A DNA stretch of 64,000 nt from Antitrichia curtipendula (lineage: Eukaryota; Streptophyta; Bryopsida; Hypnales; Leucodontaceae), in the NCBI GenBank assembly GCA_951230915.1, contig OX579640.1, forward strand, positions 12,978,981 to 13,042,980, in the 5' to 3' direction. This document shows, in pieces, positions 36,064 through 47,864 of this stretch. Below the pieces are notes generated by a model. It was given only the letters and a program-made list of their open reading frames with translations, was not told the origin of the DNA and did no database searches. The stretch's first letter is position 1. Every line of letters starts with the position of its first letter. A program made the position numbers and the translations under genes.

Positions 36064-36236
36064 CAATTTTTTTTCATTTTTTTTTTGCAACTTTTTTTTT
36101 TTTTCATTTTAAGACTAAATCTTTTTTTTTTCAAGAAAAATAAATTCAAACGTCCTATTTTTTCATTTTTTTTTTCAACTTTTTTTTTTTTTCATTTTAA
36201 AATTAAACCTTTTCTTTTTCAAGAAAAATAAATTCT
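36064..36236. repeat. Tandem pair of about 88 bp, T-rich
   Basis: Two adjacent copies each end in CAAGAAAAATAAATTC (near 36132 and 36220) and contain runs of T separated by CATTTT. They lie about 300 bp beyond the AAE stop. An open frame across them is an artefact of the T-rich composition. Confidence 0.75.
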
Positions 36237-36478
36237 GACACCGGCGTTCTTTAAGTGCGGGGGAACAACGTTGGGAAAGGGCCTAAAACAGCCCTCCCAA
36301 ACCCCAAAATTTCATCTAATACTTGTTTTACTTTAATCCCTTAGTGCCCTGACATCCCAATTTTGGATGATGAACAGAGAGGTTCCAAGGATTGTTTTGA
36401 CCATATAGCTTCTCATTCATCTAAACCAATGTTTGACTTTTTAAAAGCCACACTTCCTCTATATGATGAAATTGAGGT

Positions 36479-36482
<4 letters not shown>

Positions 36483-36530
<48 letters not shown>
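36483..36530. repeat. (TA)n microsatellite
   Basis: About 23 uninterrupted TA units occur here. It should be highly variable between individuals. Confidence 0.95.
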
Positions 36531-36537
<7 letters not shown>

Positions 36538-36539
36538 TA

Positions 36540-38070
36540 TAAGGAGAAATATGCAAAAATTCAAGAAAGGATTAAGATGCTAAGGGATTAAATTGTTTAG
36601 CAATTTGTCTCTATGCCATGTGTGACCTTGGCATGAGTTGAGACGTAAGTCTTCATCAAAATGACAAGAAAGTGGTACCTCATCAACAAAGACTGTTTAG
36701 TCATTGTTTAACAAATGTCTTGGTTTAGAAAATGGAAGTGGAATGGGTTACAATTTGTATTCAAACTAGGAATTCTAGAGTTTGTAATTGATATGAAACA
36801 GTCTTGACATTTCAATCGACAAATCTTGAACAAGTGTAGCTAGGGATGCAATTGAAAAATGATAGCAATGGATACACATACCTAAAATTGTCACTAACCA
36901 AAACTTGTCTAGATTCTTGTCTAGAAAGAAGACTTTAATTCTAAAGTACATCATTTGAACATTAGAACCTAGATCATATTTATGGTACACACTAGTTTAG
37001 CACTTTGGAAATTCATAATTATTCATGTTGTGTTCAAATAATGCATGCTAAATTACGTTGGAATCATCTTTCACATGCCAATAAGACCTAAAATAAATAA
37101 ATTATCATATAATAGAAACTATGAGTAACTATACCTAATTAGAATGAATGGTAATTACACATGCATTTAAGTTGATCGTCCCCAAACAAATAGTAGAGTT
37201 CAAAAATGTCCCACTTAGGCCATGTATTTAGTACTACAATTTTGTGATTTGAAATTCAAAGTCAACTACAACTTTATCTAGTTGAGCTGAGTTTTATGAA
37301 GGGCCAATACATTATTTGGAGATCCTTCATAAATTAGATTGAATGACACTTTTGAGCCCATATACAATGAATTCAACCTTGAAGTGGAATAGTGACTCAA
37401 AGGCCATTATGGCTCATTCTCCTTTCCAATTGAGTTTGAAAATCCAACTACGGATTGTAGAAAACTCAACTCATTTGTACACTGCATATACGAAAAGTGA
37501 GTTCAACCATAGATTGTAGAAAATTCAACTCATTTGCACACTACGTACATAGAAAGTGAGTTCAACTATGGATTCATTTGTAGAAAACTCAATTCATTTG
37601 TGCACCACATACATAGAAGATGAGTTTTCCTCATGCATCCAAAATTTCTAGATAAACCATAATCTAGATAAACTATGGAGATATTTATTTTACAAAATTT
37701 ACTCATATAAAATTTCACATTAAGCTTCTCATAGATCATATTTTTATTACTTAATGGGTTTTTTTTTTATTGGAAAGATGTGCATATAGAAGTTTCCTAC
37801 ATATCTATGCAATCAAATTAAAAAATTCTTCACCAATGTTTTTCAATCAATTATCATGTAAAACCATGAATTTTAAAAGAAAAAATTCACCAAAAATAGA
37901 GTTTTGCTTTTTTGAAACCCAAATTTGGTATGCTTTATTGGAATTGCGCAAGAATTTAATATTATATATGCAAAAAAAAAAATACCAATAAAATTTTATA
38001 GTATGCAAAGTTCTTTTGAATGGCAAAAGTGGATGTACATATCATTATGCAAGGTTACTGTATAAAGGTT
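36540..38070. other. A+T-rich spacer with a diverged 60-65 bp tandem repeat
   Basis: No gene was recognised. Between about 37450 and 37625 three diverged units share GTAGAAAACTCAACTCATTTG and GTGAGTTCAAC. They resemble the 5' part of the longer repeat unit downstream. Confidence 0.5.
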
Positions 38071-38077
38071 ACAATGA

Positions 38078-38960
38078 ATTAGACCTTGAAACAAACTTGT
38101 AGCTCAAGGGCCATTATGGCTTTCATTCTCTTTTCCAATTGTGTTTTCCAACTCAACTACAACTTGAATTCTAGAAACTTCAACTCCCTTTTGCTTCAAT
38201 CTACACAAGTTACGTTTTCTAAACTCCACCACAGTTTCCAACCAAATAATTTGTACACATTAGACTTTGAAGCACATTGATACCTCAAGGGTTGTCATGA
38301 CTCATTCTCTTATCCAATCAACTACAACCTGTAGAAAACTCAACTCACTCTTATGCTTGCATCCACGCAAGGTGTGTACTCTAAATTTCACCCAAATTTT
38401 TAGTCGGGCCTTCCCTACCGGAAGGGTCACCATACATTAGACCTTAAAGTAGACTAGTACCTCAAGGGTTCTTATGGCTCATTCTCTTATTCAACTCAAC
38501 CACAACATGTAGAAACCTCAACTCACTCTTGTGCTTGCATCCACACAAGGTGTGTATTCTAAATTCCACCCAAAATTCCAACTAGGCCTTCTCTACCGGA
38601 AGGGTCACCATACATTACACCTTGAAGCAAATCGGTACCTCATGAGGACCCTCATGGCTCATTCTCTTACGCAACTCAACCACAACATGTAGAAACCTTA
38701 GCTCACTCTTGTGCTTGCATCCACACAAGGTGTGTATTCTAAATTCCACCCAAATTTCCAGTCAGACCTTCTCTATTAGAAGGGTTACTATACATTAGAC
38801 CTTGAAGTAGATTGGTACCTCAAGGGTTCTTATGACTCATTCTCTTATGCAACTCAACCACAAATTGTAGAAAACTCGACTCGCTTTTGTCCTTGCATCC
38901 ACACAAGGTGCAATTCCTAAACTCCAAAATTTTCCAGCCGCGAATTATTCCATTTGGGTC
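38078..38960. repeat. Satellite-like tandem array, 178-180 bp unit
   Basis: The motif CATTAGACCTTGAAG (with variants) recurs with its ATT at 38078, 38258, 38436, 38614 and 38794, so the period is 178-180 bp over about five units. Each unit also holds CTCAAGGG, GGCTCATTCTCTTA, CTCAACTCACTC and GCATCCACACAAGGTGTG. The last unit runs almost to the stop codon of the SDR gene and may form its 3' untranslated region. Confidence 0.85.
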
Positions 38961-38976
38961 GCATTTGTTCCCTCGG

Positions 38977-41900
38977 TCAGTCCCACCCCAGCGGCTGGCC
39001 GTCCGCCCAGAACTTCCCGGACGGTCCCCCGGGCGCCCTCAACGCCAGCCACACGCCCGTTTTCACCGCCCCAGTCACATCCTCACTGCCCTTCCCGTCC
39101 GTCATGTCCGTCTTGGTGTAGCCGGGACAGAAGCTGTTCACGGTCACGCTCGACTGCCCTTCCCTTGGCCGCGCCCGCAACGACCGATCCAAGACCGTCA
39201 CGTAGCCGTTCACCGCCGCTTTGGACACGTTGTAGCTCGGGCTGCGCTCGGACCAGCCCTGGTCCTGCCAACGCCCGTGCTTCACGTCCTCCGAGAAAGA
39301 ATGGACGAACTCATCGATCCTCGCCTTCGTCAGGTGGTCCCGGTCCGCCAGCTCCTCACGATACTTGTTCCTCAACATCTAGGGACACACAGAACAAGAA
39401 CGTCGATTTCGTTAAGTGGGCAAAGTATGCCATTACTTTCAGGACGCGTCCTGAAACCAACCGAAATCCATACTTGTGGCCTGAAATTAAACTGTGTGAA
39501 GGTCTATGTCACAATTTTTGGTTTGTGGGCTACTGCCAATTTCACGAAATTGACGTCCACGGTCACGGAGGGTGGGACTGTCCGCATCATTTGCGGCGTT
39601 GAAACCCATCAGGGGCAGGAGTGTGATTCTCTTTCAATGGGAGATCAGGCAATAGAAACCACTGGAGGGATCATGATCACTGCAACAGGAAGGAGCGGTT
39701 GACACACATTATCAATTATTTGGCAATTATTTGGCTATTATTTGGCTATTATTTGGCAATGGTTTGCAGCGGTTCCGTATCTTTTCTTATCCCTGTCTGG
39801 AAGGACGCCTCTACCACCTATCACCCAAAATCAAACTAAGTGGCGGGGGAATTTTGCCGAGTCATGCTTACAACTCTTGTTACTAGACAAACCAAGTTGG
39901 TTGATGGGAAGAGATGAGTGCGTAACAGGGGTCAATAGAGGAGACACAACCCGGGTCCTAACGGATTTGTTATCCTCTACCTGAAATGCAGAACAGTACG
40001 TAGAACTGGAACAGTACAGTAGAACGGAAGATCATGACCTGTAAGGGAGGAGCAAGTAAGTACATACCCGGAGCAAGCCTGATCGAGAAGCGACGATAAC
40101 AATCCGACCGCCAGAAGCAGATGGCCGAAAGATGGGCAACAGGGCTTCGGTCACGCGCTTCACACCGAAGTAATTCGTCTGCATCACCAGGTCCACATTC
40201 TCTTCGGTCACGGCTCGCTTCGCTACCCCAGCATTGTTGACCTGCACATAAGCAATCACTCCACCCCAATCAAACGAGTGGAAGTTTCAAACCACAAGGT
40301 TGAGGAAACTAATAAAACCCATGAGAAACCAGGTCCCGTGCTTCTCACAGGCCCCTGTCACCAACAGCAACTCATCTCTTCTAATCAATCATCTTGCACA
40401 CAAGAATTCAGTTGGCTGAACGTCTACCGCCACTGACCTTTGAATAGAAATGGGGTAGTCTCCTAGCCCTTCAATAGTAGTCTACAACCTCCAATCACAC
40501 TCCTACATACTGGTGAAAATGCTTAAAGCTGGTGATTCCAAGAGCAGTAAGATAGGCTACGAATGGGCAGTACTGACCAGGATATCCAGCCCTCCGTAGG
40601 TTTGTTTCAGCCATTTTGCAAGGACGCCTGCAGACTCGTCGCTGTGCACATCCAGAGGATGGAAGGCGACCTCCAAGCCTTCACGCCGTAAAGTCTCCAC
40701 CGCCTGTTTCCCCCGCCCCTCGTCTCTCGCAGTCAAAACAGTGGTAAGGCCATTCCTCGCAAGCTGGCGCGTCAGTTCGAAGCCAATACCTTTGTTGGCA
40801 CCCGTAATCACTGCCACCGTCTCCTTCGACCACCACCTTCACATAAACATAGACAAAGCCGCATCACTTAAATGCTTGTACAACAAAATCAAAAAATAGA
40901 CTTAGTATGAATGCTCTAAAACACGGTATATCCGGAGTGTTAAATTTGGCAATGAAGAAGGATAGTTTCACCTTCGTAAAAACTATCAAAGGTAGAAGCT
41001 CAACGACAGGAAAAGAAGAGTAACCAGATGCTGTATCTGGAAATAATGAGGTCTCAAACCTAGTTATCAAAAGATCGTTTCCAGTTAAAGAGCTTACTTT
41101 CATCAGCTGGATGGATTTCTGAAAACATTCTAAGTCCAGTGCCTTGTGAAACGTTATTGCACAGATCCAGAAATAAGACATTGGTGGGATGCTCTTAGGC
41201 CTCACGTGCACCGACCAAGCAATGGCGTTTGACTTAATAGCAGTAAACTTACAAAACAGTGTATCATACACGCACTGTCTAAATAGAATACATAATTTGA
41301 GGCTTGTTAGCCAGCTAGAAATTCACTGACCTCCTATGCACACTTGCAAGGTGACAAACCAAAAATTAGAGTTTTCAAGTTAACTAACTACTACAACTAC
41401 TACAGTTAGTAAATTGCTGTTAATTCCTGCTACCGAATTGGTGATGGATTTACATTCATTTCCGTCAATGAACTCCTGATTCCGCACTGAATGGTTAACG
41501 TAATGTGTCCATAACCAGAATGGCTCAACATGCTAACCCGGTCTACACCAAGTGACGCCACTTGGGCAGCGCGAAGGCACCGACAAACAAATTCCAGTTT
41601 GCTAACGCCTCTACTTTGTTTATCAAGCTCTTTCCACAGTAGCTTCGTGATTTCAACAAACACACTAAAACTCGCCACGACCATGATTATAACTACAAAA
41701 TTTCAACCTAGTCCACCACTCGCCCCACAATTCCCTTCCAACTCTGTAACCAATATTCAGAAAAAGAAGAAAATCCTTTCAACACTCACAACCCCACAGT
41801 CAGAAACTCAGATTCAAATGTGCAGAATATGCTTTGTACGCCGTACATCACAACATTCACTAACATTCCCAAAGCTCAAAATCACAGTGATTTCTCCACT

Positions 41901-41983
41901 GATTTCAAATGGGGCGTAAGATTGGCAAGTTTCGTACAACATTTCAAACAAATGGGACCGTACCTTGTGGTAGCTCCCGCCAT
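38977..41983 (-). CDS. Short-chain dehydrogenase/reductase, carbonyl reductase-like (4 exons, 284 aa)
   Basis: Exons: 41983-41964, 40836-40578, 40241-40068, 39378-38977. The first coding exon is only 20 nt. It encodes MAGATT and two bases of the Arg codon before WWSKET, the entry sequence typical of plant relatives of (+)-neomenthol/salutaridine reductases and human carbonyl reductase 1. The product should be an NADPH-dependent soluble reductase of unknown carbonyl substrate. Motifs are intact: TGANKGIG (residues 18-25), NNAG (95-98), catalytic Ser145 in VASRSG, Tyr200 and Lys204 in YNVSK, and the closing NSFCPGYTKTDMT. Exon 4 is much richer in G+C than the spacers, which creates long spurious frames on the other strand. 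Intron 1 is 1127 bp. A 178-180 bp repeat array abuts the 3' end. Confidence 0.92.
39712..39765. repeat. Short tandem repeat TTATTTGGCNA in SDR intron 3
   Basis: Four or five units of about 11 bp (ATTATTTGGCAATTATTTGG and similar) occur in the intron between exons 3 and 4. Confidence 0.8.
40360..40540. repeat. Dispersed intronic repeat, copy in SDR intron 2
   Basis: The block shares ACCAACAGCAACTCATCT, TTGGCTGAA, AGTCTACAACCTCC and CACACTCCTACATACTGG with 55900-56190 (RPB7 intron 1). It shares a subset with 46570-46870. All three lie in introns of minus-strand genes, in the same orientation. Confidence 0.6.
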
Positions 41984-41989
41984 GTTGGG

Positions 41990-42600
41990 GATTTGAATTC
42001 TAGCTACCGCAGTCCCTCCCAGAGAGCTGCAAATGGAAGATGAAACTCACTCAGGCTCAATCTTCACAGAGTAAGCCTCCGCCGCTTCCGTCTCTTGCAC
42101 CTCGAAGAGCAGGGACAGCAATGTACTGGGAAATTGTAAAGCAGGAAGAGTAGTTACAATGAAACAAAGTAAGTTATGTACGTTACGAACACAACCCACT
42201 GCAGATTCTGAGATGACAGTAAAGTTAGAAAGTTGCCAACAACAAGTTCTCGCTTCCGAGTGACGTGTTGAGGAGACGCAGTGCCAAGGAAGTGGAGGAC
42301 TGGCTGCACTCTTGGGCGAGATTCTGGTAGCCACGTCAGTGTGAAGGTGATCGCAAAACTGAAGAGACGCCGCCGAATGAAAAACAAAATAAGTAGAATG
42401 GAAGGAGCGCACAGTTTTCGACGGAGGAATCCCGCAGCCTTTCAGTTGGGATGCTGTGCTTGGATGAAAATGTAAGTTATGAGTGCACCTGAGGTCGGTG
42501 GGTAGTAAGCTTACCGCAGGACGATAAATCCATCCCAAGGCTTCTTTCTGTGGCTTTGTGGTGCCAGATTGCACCAGGAAAAAATAATCTGGCTAAAAAA
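41990..42600. promoter_or_regulatory. Upstream region of the SDR gene
   Basis: This stretch is somewhat richer in G+C than the spacer beyond and should hold the SDR leader and promoter. No TATA box or coding homology was clear to me. Long open frames here (for example 42047-42574 minus) show no recognisable domain. Confidence 0.35.
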
Positions 42601-42819
42601 TGGCAAAAAAAATTAAATTAGAAAAAAATCTTGGATGATATTTCCAGATTTTGGATGAAAATCAAATTACATACATGTGATATGTGCTAATGTGATATTT
42701 TCTATCTAATATGTGGATGAATGTTGAAATTTGAAGCACCACTATAACATTTTATATTGGCACTTTGGCACTTCTAAAAAATTAATGAAAAAAAAGAGCC
42801 ATAATCCATCTCACGAAGT

Positions 42820-42970
42820 AGGACAAGCAAGGTGAAAATGCAAGTTTTTCGGGGTAAAAGTAAAATCTTGCCCCTATTTTGTGCCGTGTTTAGGATATGT
42901 TCGAGACCTCCCGGTGCTAATTTGGGGTCTTTGATTGCAAATATGAATTCAAAATTTGCAAGAAAATCTA
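42820..42970. repeat. Dispersed repeat, copy 2
   Basis: In reverse orientation this matches 27605-27970, with blocks GAAAATGCAAGTTTTTCGGGG, AAAATCTTGCCCCTATTTTG and CTAATTTGGGGTCTTTGATT. About 200 bp of the central part of copy 1 is missing. Confidence 0.65.
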
Positions 42971-42999
42971 GCACTAGAAATAGGAGGTAATTTTGAGGA

Positions 43000-44960
43000 G
43001 TGGTCCATTTTAGGTGTAGTTACTATAGATTGGTCACATTCATATTTTTTTGCTGGCAAGTGAAAGAAGGTTCCAACGCACTGAAGAACCTAACATTTGT
43101 AGGCAAAAGTTATAAAGGATCAAAGTTTTTTGGATAGGTGTTCTAAAATTATTTTTTCAACATATATACATATTGATTTTGGAGATGTACACAAAATAAT
43201 GATGTCAGTTTTAGGCAAGGTGCAATTTTGAATGTATCCACTTTATTTGACTTCTAGTCACGTGGGACTATTCCAAATGACAATAGTAGCAAGATTATTG
43301 AAGCTTACTTCAAAAATGATCATTGTTTTAAATTAAATAACCATATCATATTATTGAATATGGACCTAGTACATATACCTTACGTAAAGGTAATATTTGG
43401 CACAAATTAAGTCATATTTTTTTAAGTGCCACGTATCATCTTGTGAATGGTGTGAGGTGATGCAGACCTTTGAGAATCTAACATAGAAATTCAATTTTGG
43501 CACCTGAGTGCCAAATCAGATCTTTTTTTATGATAATTCTATTTATTAGATTCACAAAAAAATTTAGAAAAATCAAATCAAATCAAGAGGTATTTTGTAT
43601 TTATAGGTTATCAAAGCAAAATCACATAACTTTCCATTGTGGATCTTAGGGAGGATATTTTTGCCCTTTTTGATGCTAAGGTGGCTTTTAAAATTCCTCA
43701 AGCCATTCTAATGGCAATCCAAAAGTGTCAGTCCTTTACATTGTGAAATAATGAATGAATCTTTTGCCATGTTGAAGCCGCATGGAGGTGTTCATTGATT
43801 TCATAAAATGGTGGCTTTTGAAACCAATTACATTCCTTTGAGCTCCAATTCCATTCGATTGAAATAATCTAATTCTATCCTAAGATTGGATTCTAGATTA
43901 GAAATCCAAATTGGGCTATAATTTATAATGGATGTGCCTACCTTAGTAATAGAGAACTTTAGGTATTAGCATTGTCTTTGGAAAACAAATGGATTCCTTT
44001 CATATGTGTTATAAACTTGGCATGTATTATAAACTTTGTATGTACTTGTTTTTTGAATACATAATAGTGAGGCAAAGGTTACAAGTGACAACTGAACCCA
44101 ATTTAAATATTTTTTTTAATTCCCAAAACCTCCTCCAACCACCACCCCAACCCTAACCCTAATTACCACCTTGTTTGTAATTTCAAATTGATATGGGATA
44201 TGCAATCAAAATGGGATATTGTCATATTGTTGTATTTGTATTATATATCCGTATTTATATCCATACTCATACCCATATTGTATATGTATTCATATCTCAA
44301 ACAAGGGGGTTCTATTTTTTATGTTTTTTCTATGTGCCAAAAGTGGGAGGATTCATCAAAAACATGTTGTTCATATCTTTTCATAGAATAGATGACCCAT
44401 TGTTGTCCCTTTGGTCAATGTGTTTATTTAGACTAATGAGATTCAAGATTTTATTTTTGCAGTAGAACAACAAATCAAAGATTTTTTCACTAGTATCTTA
44501 GTCAACTCCATTTTCATCAAAAACAAAAAAAGACACATCATACGTGATCAAAGCAAAAACATATAGGTGCTCATTGTTGTCCCCAAGGAGGACTATTCTT
44601 GTTCACTTTGACTCTAATGTGATTCTTTGAATACCCTAGGCAGTTGCAATGGTAATCCAAAAGCATCCCTTCAAATTGTAGAATATTCAAAATAACCCTT
44701 TTGCCATGGGTGTCTAAATTGCATGATGGTGTTCCTTGAATTTATAGAACTCAAAATGCAACCCTTCACAGTTTTCACTACAATGTAACAATTGTACTTG
44801 GAGTGATTTTGGGTATGTACACCTTAGTTGTTCATTCGGATGTGTGACTCTTTTGTTTGTTTCAACCTATGAAGGCTCATTTACAATGTCAGTGGGACGT
44901 CAGTTTTGCTTCTGCACACACTTGCATACACTTTTGCATTTGACATTAGAAAGGGTTGAG
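43000..44960. other. A+T-rich spacer without a recognised gene
   Basis: No supported coding or RNA gene was seen. A two-unit CCCTAACCCTAA occurs near 44150. Confidence 0.5.
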
Positions 44961-45798
44961 CATTACGGGCGCTACCCGCAGTGAAGACAGCAAAGATAGC
45001 GGCACCAAATTATCGGTATGGGAGTGTCAAACCTCACAATTCCATATTGGGTAAAATGCAAGTACTACCCCGTATTGTGTACTGCCATTACGAAATCGCT
45101 CCTTCTGCAGACCAGCTCTGCCACCCCTCATTCAGTTCGATTCACCAAAAAGATGCAATTAGCAAGGTCCTCAGGACCCTGCCATGAAAAATTTCATTAC
45201 AATACGCATTGACATGGAGTTCCAAGTTTGCAACTTAAGGAGCTATTTGGTCAAATTCATTGCTGCGCAGGCCTCGAGACTACAGTAACGATGGACAAAG
45301 CTGTCAAATACAAGCTAGAATATAGTTAGTCGCTCATCTACCTCGCTACCACTTCCAGAGAATGACGCAAGATCCCAGGGCTTGTTTGGATCAACTCAGT
45401 TATCTAATACGTCACAAAATGGAAAAGAAACAGCAACCTCGATGCAATCATATTCAAGTCTGAAGCACAACGATCTTATTACAGTGACCTCTCCATTAAG
45501 AGAAGCATATCATTTGCAAGCTTATGCATAGCAATCATAATCCAGTTTGTTCTAACCCAAGGTGCACTAGTTCGGGCAATATCTCTGACTTGCTTTATTT
45601 GATCATCACGAACAAATCTTGTTCACAATACAAAAAGACCTATTCCGATTCACTGCACATTGATATTGTACAGTAGAATAGGAGAGTTTTCAGAAGAGAG
45701 ACAAACATGATAAAGGCTCTACATGTTTACTATGGACCCTTCACAACCAGAGTGGCATGCATCTAACCAGTAGGAAACAAAACTACTGGAGCATCGAT

Positions 45799-46065
45799 TT
45801 AGTGCTTAGCATGCTTCGCTGCTTCCTCCGCATGACGCAAATGCCGGATCTCCGTGGGCCAGGAAAGAGCGTACGAGAAGAATCCAACAGTGATCATCAC
45901 ATCCGTGAGAGGCCTGATGCTGCCCGTCTGAATGTACTTCTCGTTGTATTTGTACAACCACGACCACGTGTCCTTCACCACCTTCTCCCGGGTAAGGGAT
46001 GACTTCACGTAGGTGGGAACGTCCTTCACCTTCATGCTCGCCAGATTCCTCAAAGGTGCCGCCAT
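45799..46065 (-). CDS. Probable mitochondrial ATP synthase subunit f (88 aa)
   Basis: The single coding exon runs from MAAPLRNLASMKVKDVPTYV to a His/Lys-rich end (AAKHAKH). The C-terminal half, YNEKYIQTGSIRPLTD then one hydrophobic segment (VMITVGFFSYALSWP) and HLRH, resembles subunit f of animals and fungi. In those proteins Y-N-K-Y-I, G-S-I, one transmembrane helix and H-L-K-H occur in the same order. Subunit f is a small single-pass protein of the Fo sector in the inner mitochondrial membrane. The start is the first ATG of the frame after the acceptor TGTGCAG. The assignment rests on memory of the family and short motifs, so it is moderate. Confidence 0.65.
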   Translation of the reverse strand: MAAPLRNLASMKVKDVPTYVKSSLTREKVVKDTWSWLYKYNEKYIQTGSIRPLTDVMITVGFFSYALSWPTEIRHLRHAEEAAKHAKH

Positions 46066-46075
46066 GTTGCCAGAC

Positions 46076-47290
46076 ACTGCACACTTGAAACGGGAAAAAT
46101 AAAGGCTATCTTTAGACTCATAAGCGAGAACTCGAATCAAGGGAGAAAGTAACCGAAAACGTCCAGAAGCAACAATGCCTCGCAAAATGCAGAGTACGGA
46201 GAACTCCAGGACAAAGAGGACGAAAAGATAAAGGACACAAAATCTTTAAAAATTGACTCGACCAACTCCATCATAAAAATAGTAAAGAAAAATAAATATT
46301 GTGCAGGAAGCTTCAAATTAGTGAAATAAAGACTGCGAAGCACTGAGAAATCAGAATTGACACCTCCTAACCATGCGGAATGATTCCAAAAGCCACTCTC
46401 CGGAACTTCAGAGCGTCAATCACACATACCACGAACTAGTTCCTCAAAAGAATTGTAAGTGGGGACGGAACAATATCACGGTGTCACCTTCAATCCAAAA
46501 CCTTCTACGCAAGAGAAGAGTTCCATGACTTAACCTAAGAAGTAAATACGGTAGATCCCGTCTTCTATACTCACTCTACAGCAACTCACATTAGACTGAC
46601 AGCTCAGTCACTCTTGTGCTTCATACAACTGGTTGGAGCATAGTTGGAGTGTGACAGCGCTATACGTCTACGACCACTGATCTTCAAAACACAAATGAAG
46701 TTTTCTGCCGTCATTTACACTGATCTACAATCTCCAACTTCGACATTACATAAGAAACTCATTCATAGTGATAAAAAAAATTAACCTCTCGAGAGAGTTG
46801 GTGCCTTGTCCACAAGGCGATCTTCTGAAAATCACACCTCCTACATATTAGTTAAACGATTACAGTGACCTCTACCTTACCACGAGAGCCGAAACGAAAA
46901 CTCTACCTAAAACAAGAAACGCACCACCTCTCCACACAGCGACAACTATTAGTTTACCCTAATTCCCCCAGAAACCTAAACACAAAAAAGAAAGCAAACC
47001 GTAGCCATGAAATAAAGGATTCGAAACCAAATCACCTCACAGAACAGAACATCCGGAAGAAACCCTAAGACTGTTCCTTCTCTAACATCAAGCAATTTCA
47101 CCAATCCACAATTCAATCAGTATTTCGAGCGAAAGCACTTACCGAGAAGAAGAGGTAAACGGCGAAAAACAGGCGGAAATGCAGAGATTGAAGAGTAGGG
47201 AGAGCTGACGAGAGATGGAGACGACAATGACGACGATTGATGGGGTGCGGGAAGATGGAGCTCTTGCTGGGAAATGGACTCTGGGAAAGT
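46076..47290 (-). promoter_or_regulatory. Leader exon and leader intron of the ATP synthase subunit gene
   Basis: A donor (CTTCTCG then GTAAGTG, GT at 47142-47141) and an acceptor (GTGTGCAG, AG at 46078-46077) bracket an intron of about 1066 bp, all ahead of the start codon. The leader exon would extend upstream from 47143; its 5' limit is not defined. Long leader introns are common in plant housekeeping genes. Confidence 0.5.
46570..46870. repeat. Dispersed intronic repeat, copy in the ATP synthase subunit leader intron
   Basis: The block shares ACAGCAACTCA, TGATCTACAATCTCCAACTT, ACATTACATAAGAAACTCAT and CACCTCCTACATATTAGTTA with 55900-56190, and a subset of these with 40360-40540. Confidence 0.6.
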
Positions 47291-47450
47291 CTCGTCACTC
47301 TCGTGGGAATGAAGAAGGGGTCCCTATCTCCGCTCGCGCTTGCAATTACCCGCACGAGTCCTTTTCATTTTTTTGTTTTTTTTATTTTTTTCATTTTTTT
47401 CAATTTTTTTCATTTTTATTTTATTGGCTCTGTCCTGTGGACAAAGACTA

Positions 47451-47858
47451 AGGTAGTCTGCTCTTAAAGCGACCATTTAAGAGCTGATCGCCTATTTCGG
47501 GGAAGCTAAACTCCTCAAATCAATTTTCAGTAAATTTTCATAGGAAGAATGGTGGAATTGGCATCTAACCCAAGTCATTTCATATTTTTCGGACATTTGT
47601 AGAATAAGTTAGAAATTTTCAAAGATTATTGTTGTAGGCACCTATTTGTGACCATAGGTCTCTCAAAGTCCGTTCTCTTGCAACTTGTAAAAAAATGTGG
47701 GGAAACCAAGGAGATTGATTGGCTCTTGCAATAAATATTCTTTATCCTCGATCCACTCAATGGCTAAGGAGGTCCATTTAAGGATCACCTCATGTCCATT
47801 TCAGAGCTTATTGTAGGAGTGGTTTGAAGAAGATGAGCGCTATTAGAGCAGACTACCT
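47451..47858. mobile_element. TA-flanked MITE with AGGTA ends, copy d
   Basis: This 408-bp element lies between TA at 47449-47450 and 47859-47860. The ends are AGGTAGTCTGCTCTTAAAGC and, reversed, AGGTAGTCTGCTCTAATAGC. It resembles 4518-4928 in opposite orientation throughout (CTATTTGTGACCATAGGTCT, GGAGGTCCATTTAAGGATCA). It lies about 160 bp beyond the leader exon of the ATP synthase gene, close to its promoter. Confidence 0.85.
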
Positions 47859-47864
47859 TATAAC

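Noticed and set aside
36043..36231. 62-codon open frame rich in Phe
   Set aside because: It is produced by T-rich tandem repeats.
38078..38960. CRISPR-like array of regularly spaced repeats
   Set aside because: The units are contiguous 178-180 bp tandem repeats without unique spacers, in a plant genome.
38887..39702. 271-codon plus-strand open frame over the SDR 3' region
   Set aside because: It is antisense to the G+C-rich exon 4, has low-complexity Arg/Pro/His composition and no domain, while the minus strand encodes a clear SDR.
44145..44165. CCCTAACCCTAA as an interstitial telomere
   Set aside because: Only two units in a C-rich run, too short to support the claim.
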